Notes: generated by a model from the sequence alone, not told the origin. 54,936 nucleotides of DNA from Candidatus Peribacteria bacterium (GCA_028286915.1 JAQBQQ010000001.1:1-54936); one strand, 5' to 3'. Shown: positions 1 to 8,858, counted from the stretch's first letter. Numbers and translations are program-made.

Positions 1-613
1 ATGACAATGCTTCGGTGAATCGCTTTGTAACCTCTTCCCAATTAATAATATTCCAAAAAGCTTTGATGTAATCCGGGCGCTTGTTCTGGTAGTTCAAGTA
101 ATAGGCATGTTCCCAGACATCCAGGCCGAGAATAGGCGTTTTGCCATCCATAAGCGGAGAATCCTGGTTCGGTGATGAGAGGATTTCCAGCTTTTTCTCT
201 TTGGTTACCACCAGCCATGCCCAGCCGGAACCAAACTGGTTCGCAGCTGTTTCGGAAAATTTCTTCGTAAATTCTTCAAATGAGCCAAATGTTTCATTCA
301 TAGCCGCCAATAAATCGCCTGTCGGCTGGCCGCCGCCCTCAGGACTGAGAATCGTCCAGAATAAGCTGTGATTCGCATGGCCACCGGCATGGTTCCTAAG
401 AACTTTTTTCTTGGCTTCATCGGGGAATTCATTCAATTTTTTAAGCACTTCCTCCACCGGCCAGCTTGCCCATTCGGTTCCCTCCAGTGCGGCGTTGGCT
501 TTATCAATATACGTCTGATGATGCTTCGTATGGTGAATTTCCATGGTTCTGGCATCAATGTGCGGTTCCAAGGCATCGTACGCGTAAGGGAGGGCAGGTA
601 AGGTGAATGGCAT
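1..613 (-). CDS. sodA: Superoxide dismutase, Mn type (3' end cut by window edge)
   Basis: Converts superoxide to peroxide and oxygen in the cytoplasm. The minus-strand frame opens at ATG 613-611 ([20 protein letters not shown]) and stays open to base 1, giving 204 residues of a family usually about 200 long, so only a few C-terminal residues should be missing. The metal ligands fall where expected: His27, His82 (in NHSLFW), Asp165 and His169 (in DVWEHAYY). The GGGQPTG segment and Gln150 in the NQD segment resemble Mn enzymes more than Fe enzymes, though metal choice cannot be settled from sequence. No Shine-Dalgarno is visible before the ATG. The gene is divergent from the femX-like gene. Confidence 0.95.
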   Translation of the reverse strand, partial: MPFTLPALPYAYDALEPHIDARTMEIHHTKHHQTYIDKANAALEGTEWASWPVEEVLKKLNEFPDEAKKKVLRNHAGGHANHSLFWTILSPEGGGQPTGDLLAAMNETFGSFEEFTKKFSETAANQFGSGWAWLVVTKEKKLEILSSPNQDSPLMDGKTPILGLDVWEHAYYLNYQNKRPDYIKAFWNIINWEEVTKRFTEALS

Positions 614-640
614 ACTACTATGGGGGAAAATTTCACATTA

Positions 641-668
641 ATAATACCTTGATGACGACCGTGCGCAA
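641..668 (-). promoter_or_regulatory. Candidate sodA promoter
   Basis: On the minus strand TTGCGC (663-668) and TATTAT (641-646) are separated by 16 bp. The predicted start would leave about 20 nt of leader before the sodA ATG. Seen by eye only. Confidence 0.35.
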
Positions 669-680
669 TGAAGGTTACAA

Positions 681-770
681 AGAGAGGGAAGGAAGGTTTA
701 CGAGGGCAGGAAGGGAAGGAAGGTCTATGCGTTCTTGCCATTTCTGCCTTTTCTGCCCTTCCTGCCTTCC
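681..770. repeat. Low-complexity imperfect inverted repeat
   Basis: A purine-rich arm (AGAGGGAAGGAAGG-like words, 681-724) faces a pyrimidine-rich arm (742-770). An exact 11-bp pair, GGCAGGAAGGG at 705-715 with its complement at 756-766, can form a stem. It fills the space between the divergent sodA and femX-like genes. An open frame runs through it into femX, but the homologous protein begins after it. Confidence 0.6.
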
Positions 771-784
771 GCATACTGTACATA

Positions 785-1771
785 ATGACGATACGCCACA
801 TCACTTCGGCGGAAGACCTGACGGCTTACGACACATGGATCAAAAGCCATCCGCAGGGAACGCTCTGGCAGTCTCTCGAGTGGAGAAGCTACCAGGAAGT
901 TCTGGGGCGTAAGACACGCGTCTACATAGCAGAAGATGACAGGAGACATATTCTGGCATCGGCACTGGTGGTTATTGACCGGACATCTATGAATATAAGT
1001 ACCTGGGATATTCCGCGCGGACCAGTTATAGCTATGGGCTATGAGCTGTCAGCTATAAGTCTCGTAGAAAAAATACGTGATGATGCAAAAAAAGAAAAAT
1101 GCCTCAGCCTGTTTCTCTCTCCTGCTTATCCACTCAAAGCTCACAGCTTAAAGCTCACAGCTTCGTTCCGTCACCAGCAACCCGACGCCACTATTCACAT
1201 ACATCTCACACAGACCGAAGATGAACTTTTGGCTCACATGCACCAGAAGGGGAGATATAATATTCGGCTCGCGGCAAAGAATGGCGTAACCGTGGAGCAA
1301 TCCGCAGATGTCTATTCTTTTTATCAACTGGTCAAAGAAACAGCACAGCGTGACGGCTTTACGCCGCCGCCCATGAAAACGTATGAAGTGTTTTTGCGCC
1401 ATCTGCCGGGCAGTTTTCTTATGCTGGCTTACGCGCCCGGCATACAGCAGGCTGTGGCCGGACTTATGGGCGTGCTGTGGAACGGAACGGGGATTTACTA
1501 TTATGGCGCATCTTCCCATGAGCACCGGGCGCTTATGGCACCGTCGCTTCTACAATGGGAAACCATGAAATTCTGCAAAACCCAACAGTGTCACACCTAT
1601 GATTTGTTCGGTATTGCACCGCCAGATTCCGTGCAACACCCATGGGCAGGTGTCACAGACTTCAAACGTAAATTCGGCGGCGAAACGATTGTTTACCCGC
1701 CCGAACAACAGATTACTTTGCGGCCTCTTACAGCTGCGGCACTAAAGCTAAAGAGGAGAGTGATGGGGTAA
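785..1771 (+). CDS. FemAB/FemX-like peptidyltransferase
   Basis: Probable aminoacyltransferase that adds amino acids from aminoacyl-tRNA to a peptidoglycan precursor, acting at the cytoplasmic membrane (family knowledge). The 328-residue protein has the GNAT-like FemAB layout: an N-terminal TLWQSLEW segment typical of FemX proteins, a central GRYNIRLAAKNGV segment, and the C-terminal YDLFGI...GVTDFKRKFGG signature. I chose ATG 785 (MTIRHITSAEDL) because the upstream in-frame extension to 668 is translated low-complexity repeat. No Shine-Dalgarno is visible. The reading frame contains two short repeat-like tracts (about 1025-1060 and 1136-1162) resembling an intergenic repeat at 53.6 kb. The amino acid added cannot be told. 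Confidence 0.85.
   Translation: MTIRHITSAEDLTAYDTWIKSHPQGTLWQSLEWRSYQEVLGRKTRVYIAEDDRRHILASALVVIDRTSMNISTWDIPRGPVIAMGYELSAISLVEKIRDDAKKEKCLSLFLSPAYPLKAHSLKLTASFRHQQPDATIHIHLTQTEDELLAHMHQKGRYNIRLAAKNGVTVEQSADVYSFYQLVKETAQRDGFTPPPMKTYEVFLRHLPGSFLMLAYAPGIQQAVAGLMGVLWNGTGIYYYGASSHEHRALMAPSLLQWETMKFCKTQQCHTYDLFGIAPPDSVQHPWAGVTDFKRKFGGETIVYPPEQQITLRPLTAAALKLKRRVMG
1136..1162. repeat. AGCTCACAGCTTAA-type repeat inside the femX-like gene
   Basis: The unit AAGCTCACAGCTT occurs twice back to back and is read in frame as KAHSLKLTA. A close relative in the opposite orientation lies in intergenic DNA at about 53631-53658, and a more degenerate copy (AGCTATGAGCTGTCAGCTATA-like) lies at about 1025-1060 in the same gene. 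Confidence 0.6.
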
Positions 1772-1795
1772 TCCCAAGTTGCCCCCGATCCCCAA

Positions 1796-1829
1796 CCCCT
1801 TTCCCCCATCTGCGGGGGAAAGGGGCTTT
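1796..1829 (+). terminator. Terminator-like hairpin after the femX-like gene
   Basis: Perfect 12-bp arms CCCCTTTCCCCC (1796-1807) and GGGGGAAAGGGG (1814-1825) around a 6-nt loop, followed by CTTTT. A second G/C-rich hairpin follows at about 1838-1883 (CCCTCCCCG pairing with CGGGGAGGG). Confidence 0.5.
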
Positions 1830-1891
1830 TAAAAATTCCCTCCCCGCAGACGGGGAGTGGTGGCTCCGCAGAGCCGGGGAGGGGCACAAAA

Positions 1892-1920
1892 CAAAAAGCC
1901 CCCCGCTTTCGCGGAGGGCT
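1892..1920 (-). terminator. Intrinsic terminator of the S-layer gene
   Basis: On the minus strand a 10-bp stem AGCCCTCCGC / GCGGGGGGCT closes a GAAA tetraloop and is followed by TTTTTG. It sits about 26 bp past the stop codon of the 1412-residue SLH protein. Confidence 0.75.
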
Positions 1921-1946
1921 TTCTGTCGAAGTAAATCTCCAAACTA

Positions 1947-4900
1947 CTAGTTGTTGCTGTAGTTCGTCGACTTGACTGTCGTTTCTGGATACTCAACCCA
2001 GAGGAAGCTTGCAGTAGTTGCAGAAGCATTGTCCTGATCAACCCATACGAAGTGACTCTGTGTTGTTCCTGGTCCAAACGTAGTGTTGGCAGAGGAATCG
2101 AAGTTCTTCAGTTCCACGTTTACAGCTGACGTGGTGCTTGTGGCACCAATGTTAGCCTCGAGTGCAAACTGAGCGTCGGTACCCTGGTCAATACCTGTGC
2201 TGACTTTCTGGTCGGCAGCAAGCGTTGTTACAAGGAAGCTGTCACACCTTACAAGGAAGGAACCGGAAGCAGTGACAATAGTGGTACCGGCTGCATTTAC
2301 TGCAGTACAGTCCCTCTTGAAACTGGAGGTTGCCTTATTGTAGAACTTGAAGCTTGAAAGCGTTACGTTCGTAGCGTTAACGTTAAAGATAACACCGGAA
2401 AGAGTAACCTTGTTCAAACCGTTCTTGCTGTTGCTGTTTGGAGCAGCGGCAATCTTGTAGCGAGCGATATCAGAAGTACCGGATGATACGTCTGTACCAT
2501 TGGCATCTGGGCTTGCATTCGTGATTGACGTGATCTTGGACAGAACAGTCTTGTTAAGGTTGCCAGCAATTTTCGTATTTACGCCGGCAGATGTAGCTCC
2601 AATAAATACTTCCCCTGCTGCGGTGGCATCACCGTTATTACCAGTAAGGTTATTGGAAGACTGATCACCACGACCGCGGATAGAACCGGTTCCAGTATTG
2701 TTACTGGAAGCTGTTTCTTTACTGATGAAGAACTGGAGAGTTTCCTGTACTGCACCTTCTACGTCTGTCTTCAGACGTGGGCGGACAAGAACGTCCAGAT
2801 CCTGACCCTTTGGCACAATTAACTGACGGCTTTCCATCTGAGCACAGAAAGTCTGTACTGTAGCATTGCCGCTGTGAACTGTGTCATCGTTTCCACAAGC
2901 ACCAACCGTAGCTGTTGCAAATGGAGTAGCAGCACCAACCTTGTAGAGCTCAAGACGGTCAACAGACGTAGCTGTGGAACCGGAAGAGTTGATCTGCAAG
3001 TCGGTTACATCGATATCTTCGTTTTCTGCATGGAAGTTCAAACGGAGAACTTCATCACACAGAGCGCCACCAAGACACTGGCGATTGCGAAGAGGCGTAG
3101 TGTCAAGAGAGACAAACAAGTCACCCTGGCTTACGAGCAGGTAATTTTCAGTTGCGACCGTCGTCACTGTGATATCACAGTTAGACGTACAACCCTGTGT
3201 GTTCGTCTTGATTCCAGAAAGGCTGGAGCCAGTATCGAGTTCCTGAGCTTCGATGTATGAATCTGTAGTGCTAGGCGTACCTACGTTGAAGCCAATCGAC
3301 AAGTCGTCACCGGTAATGGTGGAGGCAATGTCTGAGTGTACTTCAAAGAGAACTGTCTGCTCCTTAGGAATGACGAATCCGCCATTCTTGATGTCGGAGA
3401 AAGATACGACGCCACCCTGTGGAGACTGACCGGATTCAAGCACGGTATCAACCTTGCTGTCACCGTCCGTGTCTGCCCAAAGTGCGTAGTTTGTTCCGTT
3501 GTTCAGGGAACCGGAAGCGGACTTGAAGGAAGCGTGCGTAAACAGCACATCCTTAGCCTCGCCTGCGCGGCCTTCAAAACGCATAAGAGTTACGTTCTTG
3601 CTGTTCTTTACAGCCGTATCGGTTGATGCAGTGGACTTCACGGCAACCGTGAGTGTTGCAGAAGCAATACGCTGGAAGTTACCGGAAATGTTGCCACCTG
3701 GGCGAACGTCACCGATAGGATCACCAGTGGAGAGACCTTCGATTTCCATCTGGTAAGCCGATGATGCAGTGATCAAACCACCAAACGTACACATGTTTGA
3801 GTTGGTCTGAAGAACGCCGGCTGTCGTGGTGCTGTTCTGGGCTTCGCCACAGATGTGCACCTTGAACTGGTCACCACCCTTAGGTGAATTACCAGCACCG
3901 TTATTGATGAAGTTAGCGCGGATTGCGTAGTTATTGTCCGTAGCCTTCACAATAAGATCGTCAATGCGGTAGATCTGATATGTACCGACACCGGCAGTCT
4001 GACCATATGTGCCATTGTCCGTAAGACGTGTGGCAGAAATGGACTTACCGGTCTTGGTGTTACGGATACCAACGTTATCCAGTACTTCGTGGATATTGTC
4101 GTAAGACGAGGTGTTATTTGCTGAAAGAGCTGCGCCTGTAGACGTCTCACCTTCAATGGCGAAGAACAACTTCTTGATGTCGACGTCGTCACCCTTACCG
4201 GACGTAAAGCTTACGTTGGCAAGAACAACATCGCGAGCATCGCGTGTGTAGGAAGACTGTACTGGTCCATTGATACCAATGGTGAATTCACCAGCCTTAA
4301 TGGTTACCGTGGAAACAGTACCGGAAAGGGATACCTGGGAACCGTACAATTGACCGTTTACACCGTACCCGTAGAGGGAACCAACAGCGAAGATATCGCC
4401 TGTCTCCTCAAAGTCGAGCTTGGCAGTCTTACCTGCGCCACCGAGGATATCACCAACGATATCAAAGGTGAGCTTGTCACCCTGCTTTACCGTAAGTGGT
4501 GGATCGAAGACGAAAGTTGCGCTGTCAGATACGAATGCAGGAACAATGTTCGATACAACCGTACCGTCGCTGCGGCGAATTTTAAGACTGCCTACATCAC
4601 CGTCTGACGTGGAGCCGTTCTGGCGTACCGTCATAGAGTAGATGGTCTGATCTTCGATGGAGTTGGCAGAAGCCTCAAAGCGACCGAGAACGCGGTCCTT
4701 TTCTCCAACGGAAACCTGGCTTGGGTTCACGCTGCGGTAGGTCACCGTGATCGTACCACTTGTGATGGCGGCGATCTTGAAGGTGTTACCACGGAGCGGG
4801 AAGTTACCCGTTACCTGCTTGGCATTCGAAGACACATCAGATGGGAGCTCAACAACGAGGTTGTGCTCGGACGATGTTACTGCCGTCGAGTTAAAGTCGG

Positions 4901-6185
4901 CAACGATATCGAGGGTAACAGTCGTACCCTTCTTGATAACCAACGGAGTGCGGAAGCGCAGATCAGCCGTCTGGTTGTCAGAATCGATAGAACGCTTGCG
5001 GGACAAACGTGCGCCATCTACGGAAGCGTAGATACCGCTGATGTCACCTGAGTCACCAAAACCTTCGTGAAGGACGGTGAGGTTGTCGATTGTGACATCC
5101 TCTTCCTTGGAAGCGGTAACATCCATGGACATCATGGTTACACCGTTAGCAGCCTTAGGAACCGTGTCGGAGACAGGGTTCGTGGAAGCTACAGCGAGTT
5201 CGAGTGAACCATTGCTTGGAGCAACGTCACTGAAACCCTTGAAAGTTGCGCTACCGGAAATGGTGTCACCCTTTGCAGACAACACATTGCTCACGGACAC
5301 GGTGTAGCTGGTATCAGGAGTGAGATCCGTCTTTACGGTAAGCTGAACAACCTTAGGCTCAACGAGCTTGGCTGCAGTTACAGCAACTGCGACGCCGCCG
5401 TCCGTCTTTACCGTGAAGTTAGCTATGTCCTCAGCGCTGGTCTGATCCAGAGCTGCGTTGAACAACACTTCAACAGTTGTCGTGCTGGTAGCCGTAGCGC
5501 TTGAAACGCCGGCCTTTTCTGGAACCGTAGAACCAGACTGACAGTCAACACCGTAGGTGAGACCCTGGTCTACACGGTGAAGCATGACTACCATTTCTGC
5601 ACGGTTCATGTTGTCCGAAGGACGAACACGGCCCGTGGATCCGTCACCCTGGAGAACACAGGCGTCGGCTGCTGTTTGAATAGCATCCGTATACCACTGT
5701 CCACTTGGGTTATCGACGAACTGAGGAGCGTCGCCTGTTGCCGTAAGGGCGAAGGCGCGAACGATAAGAGCTGCTGCTTCAGCGCGATTGATATTAGCGG
5801 CTGGGCGAGCGTAGCAAGGATGGGAACCAACACAGTTGTTGTCACCCATGACCCACTTCTCTTTGGCTGCTTCCTCCATGTAACCGTAGTACCAGGCAGA
5901 AGCTTTGACATCGTCAAAGGTAGCTGCGGCTGGCGGAGTGGAGAGGATTCCACCATTGAGCTCAACGATGAGCTTAACGAACTCAGCGCGGTTGGCGGTT
6001 TCATTACCGCGGAACCGTGTCTGGTTGGCATCGAGATAGCCAGCGTCTGTGAAAGACTGCACGGCCTCTGCGTACCAAACCCCCGATGGAACATCCGAAT
6101 AAGCTGCAAACACGCTACCAATAGAGGACAGCGAAATTGCAACGGCGGATGCGCCGGCGAGGACTTTCTTAAAAGAAACGTCCAT
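1947..6185 (-). CDS. Giant SLH-domain S-layer protein
   Basis: Probable major surface-layer protein. Residues 1-27 form a signal peptide (MDVSFKKVLAGASAVAISLS...ASVFA type). Three SLH domains follow at about 28-80, 88-145 and 155-210; the NRAEFVKL, NRAEAAAL and NRAEMVVM helices are clear. SLH domains normally bind pyruvylated secondary wall polymer. Next comes an Ig-like segment (about 225-315, VEVLFNAALDQ...TPDTSYTVSV), then about 1,100 residues of Thr/Ser/Asn-rich beta-strand sequence that I cannot assign to named domains. Four cysteines (CTSNC and CLGGALC) lie near the C-terminal third. At 1412 residues it is long for an S-layer protein. No Shine-Dalgarno precedes the ATG. It is a single-gene unit with its own terminator and a long, structured upstream region. 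Confidence 0.9.
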   Translation of the reverse strand: MDVSFKKVLAGASAVAISLSSIGSVFAAYSDVPSGVWYAEAVQSFTDAGYLDANQTRFRGNETANRAEFVKLIVELNGGILSTPPAAATFDDVKASAWYYGYMEEAAKEKWVMGDNNCVGSHPCYARPAANINRAEAAALIVRAFALTATGDAPQFVDNPSGQWYTDAIQTAADACVLQGDGSTGRVRPSDNMNRAEMVVMLHRVDQGLTYGVDCQSGSTVPEKAGVSSATATSTTTVEVLFNAALDQTSAEDIANFTVKTDGGVAVAVTAAKLVEPKVVQLTVKTDLTPDTSYTVSVSNVLSAKGDTISGSATFKGFSDVAPSNGSLELAVASTNPVSDTVPKAANGVTMMSMDVTASKEEDVTIDNLTVLHEGFGDSGDISGIYASVDGARLSRKRSIDSDNQTADLRFRTPLVIKKGTTVTLDIVADFNSTAVTSSEHNLVVELPSDVSSNAKQVTGNFPLRGNTFKIAAITSGTITVTYRSVNPSQVSVGEKDRVLGRFEASANSIEDQTIYSMTVRQNGSTSDGDVGSLKIRRSDGTVVSNIVPAFVSDSATFVFDPPLTVKQGDKLTFDIVGDILGGAGKTAKLDFEETGDIFAVGSLYGYGVNGQLYGSQVSLSGTVSTVTIKAGEFTIGINGPVQSSYTRDARDVVLANVSFTSGKGDDVDIKKLFFAIEGETSTGAALSANNTSSYDNIHEVLDNVGIRNTKTGKSISATRLTDNGTYGQTAGVGTYQIYRIDDLIVKATDNNYAIRANFINNGAGNSPKGGDQFKVHICGEAQNSTTTAGVLQTNSNMCTFGGLITASSAYQMEIEGLSTGDPIGDVRPGGNISGNFQRIASATLTVAVKSTASTDTAVKNSKNVTLMRFEGRAGEAKDVLFTHASFKSASGSLNNGTNYALWADTDGDSKVDTVLESGQSPQGGVVSFSDIKNGGFVIPKEQTVLFEVHSDIASTITGDDLSIGFNVGTPSTTDSYIEAQELDTGSSLSGIKTNTQGCTSNCDITVTTVATENYLLVSQGDLFVSLDTTPLRNRQCLGGALCDEVLRLNFHAENEDIDVTDLQINSSGSTATSVDRLELYKVGAATPFATATVGACGNDDTVHSGNATVQTFCAQMESRQLIVPKGQDLDVLVRPRLKTDVEGAVQETLQFFISKETASSNNTGTGSIRGRGDQSSNNLTGNNGDATAAGEVFIGATSAGVNTKIAGNLNKTVLSKITSITNASPDANGTDVSSGTSDIARYKIAAAPNSNSKNGLNKVTLSGVIFNVNATNVTLSSFKFYNKATSSFKRDCTAVNAAGTTIVTASGSFLVRCDSFLVTTLAADQKVSTGIDQGTDAQFALEANIGATSTTSAVNVELKNFDSSANTTFGPGTTQSHFVWVDQDNASATTASFLWVEYPETTVKSTNYSNN

Positions 6186-6315
6186 AAGAAATAAGAGAAA
6201 AAAGAAATAAAGAAGGAATGATTGACGATAGAAAAATGAATGAATGATTCAAGACAATGCAGACTCATACTGATCGCTCCCTCGTGTCATCAAGAGTGAG
6301 CTTGTCCAGGAGATT

Positions 6316-6336
6316 CCCTTTCGGGTCCCGAGGGAC
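6316..6336 (-). promoter_or_regulatory. Structured leader elements of the S-layer mRNA
   Basis: On the minus strand GTCC-CTCG-GGAC is followed directly by CCC-GAAA-GGG, two compact hairpins with stable tetraloops, flanked by GGAG and CTCC that could close them into a multiway junction. It lies about 130-150 nt before the S-layer start codon. Long structured leaders that stabilise mRNA are common for S-layer genes; no known riboswitch consensus is recognised. Confidence 0.35.
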
Positions 6337-6546
6337 TGCTCGCCTCCTTAAATATAAAGAGTACACACAAGAGTTTGATACCTTATATATATACCCAAAC
6401 ACACGGGTGGTGTGACGGGCTGAGTAACGCATTGAGAAGTGCACGATCTGCTGCCAAAAAGGCGGAGATGTGAGAACTGTCACTCGGACTGGGGTCACAA
6501 AGTGGCAGGTGCCGGAATTTCAAGGGACAAAGACCACGCCCTCCTT

Positions 6547-6579
6547 CTTTTCGGGCGGATCCTGAGGATCCTACCGAAG
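6547..6579. other. Two-part inverted repeat
   Basis: CTTTTCGG and CCGAAG flank an inner GGATCC-TGA-GGATCC pair, separated by a 2x2 internal loop. It could be a terminator remnant or an RNA element; direction is not evident. Confidence 0.35.
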
Positions 6580-6926
6580 GCCAGTTACACGAAGCAAGCT
6601 GGATACGTAGGCGTAGCATTCACATTAACGAGGCGGAATGCATTCTGTTACGGAGGATTCAGAGTCAATTTCTAGGCATTTAACAGCGTTCATTTAGCAA
6701 TTTGAGCCACTTTACGTGGATGAATCCCATGGTTGGATGATAAAAATCACTAAAAGTGAAGCAAAAAATACAGTTGCTAAAGTAGTCTGTTCCTGACGTA
6801 AAGCATGATATCTGACAAATTTTTTATACAGCGGGTACACTATTGTTCACAATTTTGATTCACTCCCACTGTAACACGTACAGTATGTATTACATTTAGG
6901 CTTCATAGAATGTCATAAGAGCCGTT

Positions 6927-8468
6927 TTACGAACTTTTCCGCACTATCTGTCCTTCGGAGGTGTCTTTCACCGTATAGCCGTGTTTTTCTATCTCACCCC
7001 TCAACCGGTCGGATTCAGTAAAGTTTTTATCCGCTCTCGCCCGGCTCCGGGCATCCACAAATAGCTGTACTTCCGACGGCAATTCTTCTTCAACTTTTGA
7101 TGCATCAAAACAACCGAATGTGTATTGAATTTTTTCGATAAATGCCACCAGTGATTCCTCGGTATTTTTTACATCTTCCGTACGCGTCAGAGACATCATG
7201 CTGAAGATAGCTGCAATGGCTGCGGACGTGTTCAGGTCGTTGTTCATCGCCGCATCAAATGCGGTGGAAATGTTTTCAATTTTTATCGCCGTTTCCAATA
7301 GTGCATCGGGTGAAATATTTTTTCCCGAAGCGGACACGGCATCGCGCATTTTTACGGCTGATTGCCGATTGTTTTCTTCGTTCTTTTTCGGTGCGATACA
7401 TTCTGAAATCCATTCTACAATTTTTCTCCGCGCCTTGCGTGCGTCATCCAGACCTTTCCAGGAAAATTTTAAGTTCGTCCGGTAGTGAACCGAGAGTAAG
7501 TAGTACCGAACATCCATAGGATCGTAGCCACGTTCAATAAAGTCCGGAATAGTTAGCACGTTGCCAAGACTTTTTGACATTTTCAGGCTTTCTTCGCCAT
7601 CCAGAGCGATTTCTATGCGCCGCTTATGTAACCAATACCTTACAAAAGGTGCCGGCCCGGAGCACTCGCTCTGCGCAATTTCACACTCGTGATGCGGAAA
7701 AATATTATCTTCACCGCCGGTGTGAATATCTATCTGTTCGCCAAGAAATTTTTTACTCATGGCACTGCATTCTATGTGCCAGCCGGGGAACCCGGACGCT
7801 GCATCATCACCGGTGGTGGAAGACCTCTCGCCGTTGGAAAAATTCCACCGCAAAAGATGGTGCGAATTTTCACCGACTGTTTTCTTCCACAGCGCAAAAT
7901 CCGCCGGGTGTTTTTTTTCTTCTTTTACGTCCACTCTTGCACCTGCATTCAGGTCGGAAATTTTATTGCCAGACAGCTTGCCGTACTCCGGAAAAGTTTC
8001 GACGGAAAAGTAGATGCCGTCACCGGTTTCATAGGCATGTCCGCGCTCCAAAAGCACGCCGATTATTTGGATCATTTCTTTGATGGTTTCGGTCGCCCTG
8101 GGGCGGGCAAACGGCTCCAGTAAATTCAGCATTTTTTCATCCGCTATATACAAGTCCGTGTATTTTTTTGCGATGGTTAACGGGTCCGCTTTTTCTTCCC
8201 GTGCCTGCTTCTCAATTTTATCCTCACCCGTATCCTGATCCGCCACCAGGTGTCCGACATCGGTAATATTTTTGGCATGTTTTACCGCGTAGCCGCTTAC
8301 CTCCAGCCACCGGCGAAGCAAATCAGCCATAAGGAAGGCTGAATAATTGCCAATGTGCTGTTGTCCGTAGACGGTAGGCCCGCAGGTATACATGGTGACA
8401 TGGCCGGGTTCCCGCGGCTCAAACGGCTCTTCGCGTTTGGTGAGGGAATTGTAGAGAATAAGGCTCAT
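6927..8468 (-). CDS. cysS: Cysteinyl-tRNA synthetase
   Basis: Charges tRNA-Cys with cysteine in the cytoplasm. It is a class I synthetase of 513 residues. The N-terminus carries the zinc-binding CGPTVY segment (Cys29) and the HIGN form of the HIGH motif near residue 37; KMSKS lies near residue 295. The internal segment GWHIECSAMSKKFLG and the HHECEIAQSEC stretch supply the remaining zinc and substrate residues. The C-terminal region has the usual helical DALR-type domain. Start at ATG 8468 with a weak AGAGGT 11 nt upstream. Transcribed away from the structured region upstream of csrA. Confidence 0.97.
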   Translation of the reverse strand: MSLILYNSLTKREEPFEPREPGHVTMYTCGPTVYGQQHIGNYSAFLMADLLRRWLEVSGYAVKHAKNITDVGHLVADQDTGEDKIEKQAREEKADPLTIAKKYTDLYIADEKMLNLLEPFARPRATETIKEMIQIIGVLLERGHAYETGDGIYFSVETFPEYGKLSGNKISDLNAGARVDVKEEKKHPADFALWKKTVGENSHHLLRWNFSNGERSSTTGDDAASGFPGWHIECSAMSKKFLGEQIDIHTGGEDNIFPHHECEIAQSECSGPAPFVRYWLHKRRIEIALDGEESLKMSKSLGNVLTIPDFIERGYDPMDVRYYLLSVHYRTNLKFSWKGLDDARKARRKIVEWISECIAPKKNEENNRQSAVKMRDAVSASGKNISPDALLETAIKIENISTAFDAAMNNDLNTSAAIAAIFSMMSLTRTEDVKNTEESLVAFIEKIQYTFGCFDASKVEEELPSEVQLFVDARSRARADKNFTESDRLRGEIEKHGYTVKDTSEGQIVRKSS

Positions 8469-8533
8469 GCACGGATGCTACCTCTTCGCCACAGCCTGAA
8501 TAGCGAAAAAATGTGCTCAAGCACACAAAGAAA

Positions 8534-8565
8534 GATACTGCCGTTTTTTAAAAAACGGCAGTATC
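8534..8565. repeat. Perfect 32-bp palindrome
   Basis: GATACTGCCGTTTTTT is followed immediately by its exact reverse complement, with no spacer. It lies 66 bp upstream of the cysS start. It could be a bidirectional terminator, a protein-binding site, or the end of the candidate RNA at 8566-8700. On the minus strand it is followed by TTTCTTTG. Confidence 0.8.
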
Positions 8566-8700
8566 CGAGGTGTGTACCTCTCTAAGGAGGGCCCGGTACA
8601 GAGAGGCGGGATGTGTGGGGAACAGAGAAATGTTCCCGCGGGGTTTTCTGCCCGGCTCTAGAATTCCTCTTGCGAGGGGGCGCCGGGGGCCAGGCAGATC
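8566..8700 (-). ncRNA. Candidate structured RNA between csrA and cysS
   Basis: This G/C-rich 135-bp stretch has no coding frame of note but several pairings: a 9-bp arm pair (8648-8656 with 8689-8697), an inner CCTC-GCAA-GAGG hairpin (8666-8677), GGGAACA/TGTTCCC (8618-8637), and two mutually exclusive hairpins sharing 8577-8580. The minus strand is favoured because the 9-bp arm then contains a G-U pair where the plus strand would have an A-C mismatch, and the inner loop becomes a GNRA tetraloop. No known RNA family (6S, SRP, RNase P, tmRNA, 5S) matched from memory. Confidence 0.35.
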
Positions 8701-8762
8701 AAAAACAGAATGTCATATAACCGTAGACATTTCTACTATAATCATCGTTATATAATTGTTAT

Positions 8763-8797
8763 AGAAAAGAAGCCGATTCACTGGTGTGAATCGGCTT
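8763..8797 (-). terminator. Intrinsic terminator of the first csrA gene
   Basis: Perfect 12-bp arms AAGCCGATTCAC (8770-8781) and its complement (8786-8797) around a 4-nt loop, followed on the minus strand by CTTTTCT. It lies 62 bp past the csrA stop. Confidence 0.7.
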
Positions 8798-8858
8798 TGC
8801 TAGCATTCTGCCAGCATGGACTCAGGCGCATCTTCTCGCCTGTACGGTTTCTGAACCA

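Larger units (their letters stand above)
6186..6926. other. 741-bp gene-free region upstream of the S-layer gene
   Basis: No convincing gene is present; overlapping frames of 77-220 codons have no recognisable product. The part near the S-layer gene is AT-rich (6186-6260), preceded on the minus strand by stable small hairpins at 6316-6336 and by TATATATA and TATATT tracts around 6350-6395 that could be promoter elements. A stronger hairpin lies at 6547-6579. The remainder, 6660-6926, shows nothing I can name. It probably carries the promoter and a long mRNA leader for the S-layer gene. Confidence 0.5.

Noticed and set aside
5577-6268. Open frames of 205 and 220 codons over the start of the S-layer gene
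   Set aside because: Both overlap the SLH domains in other frames and have no recognisable product or start signal.
8566-8700. CsrB/RsmZ-type sponge RNA next to csrA
   Set aside because: Only two or three GGA motifs occur on either strand; sponge RNAs carry many in hairpin loops.
8566-8700. 6S RNA, SRP RNA, RNase P RNA, tmRNA or 5S rRNA
   Set aside because: None of the core conserved sequence blocks of these RNAs is present on either strand.
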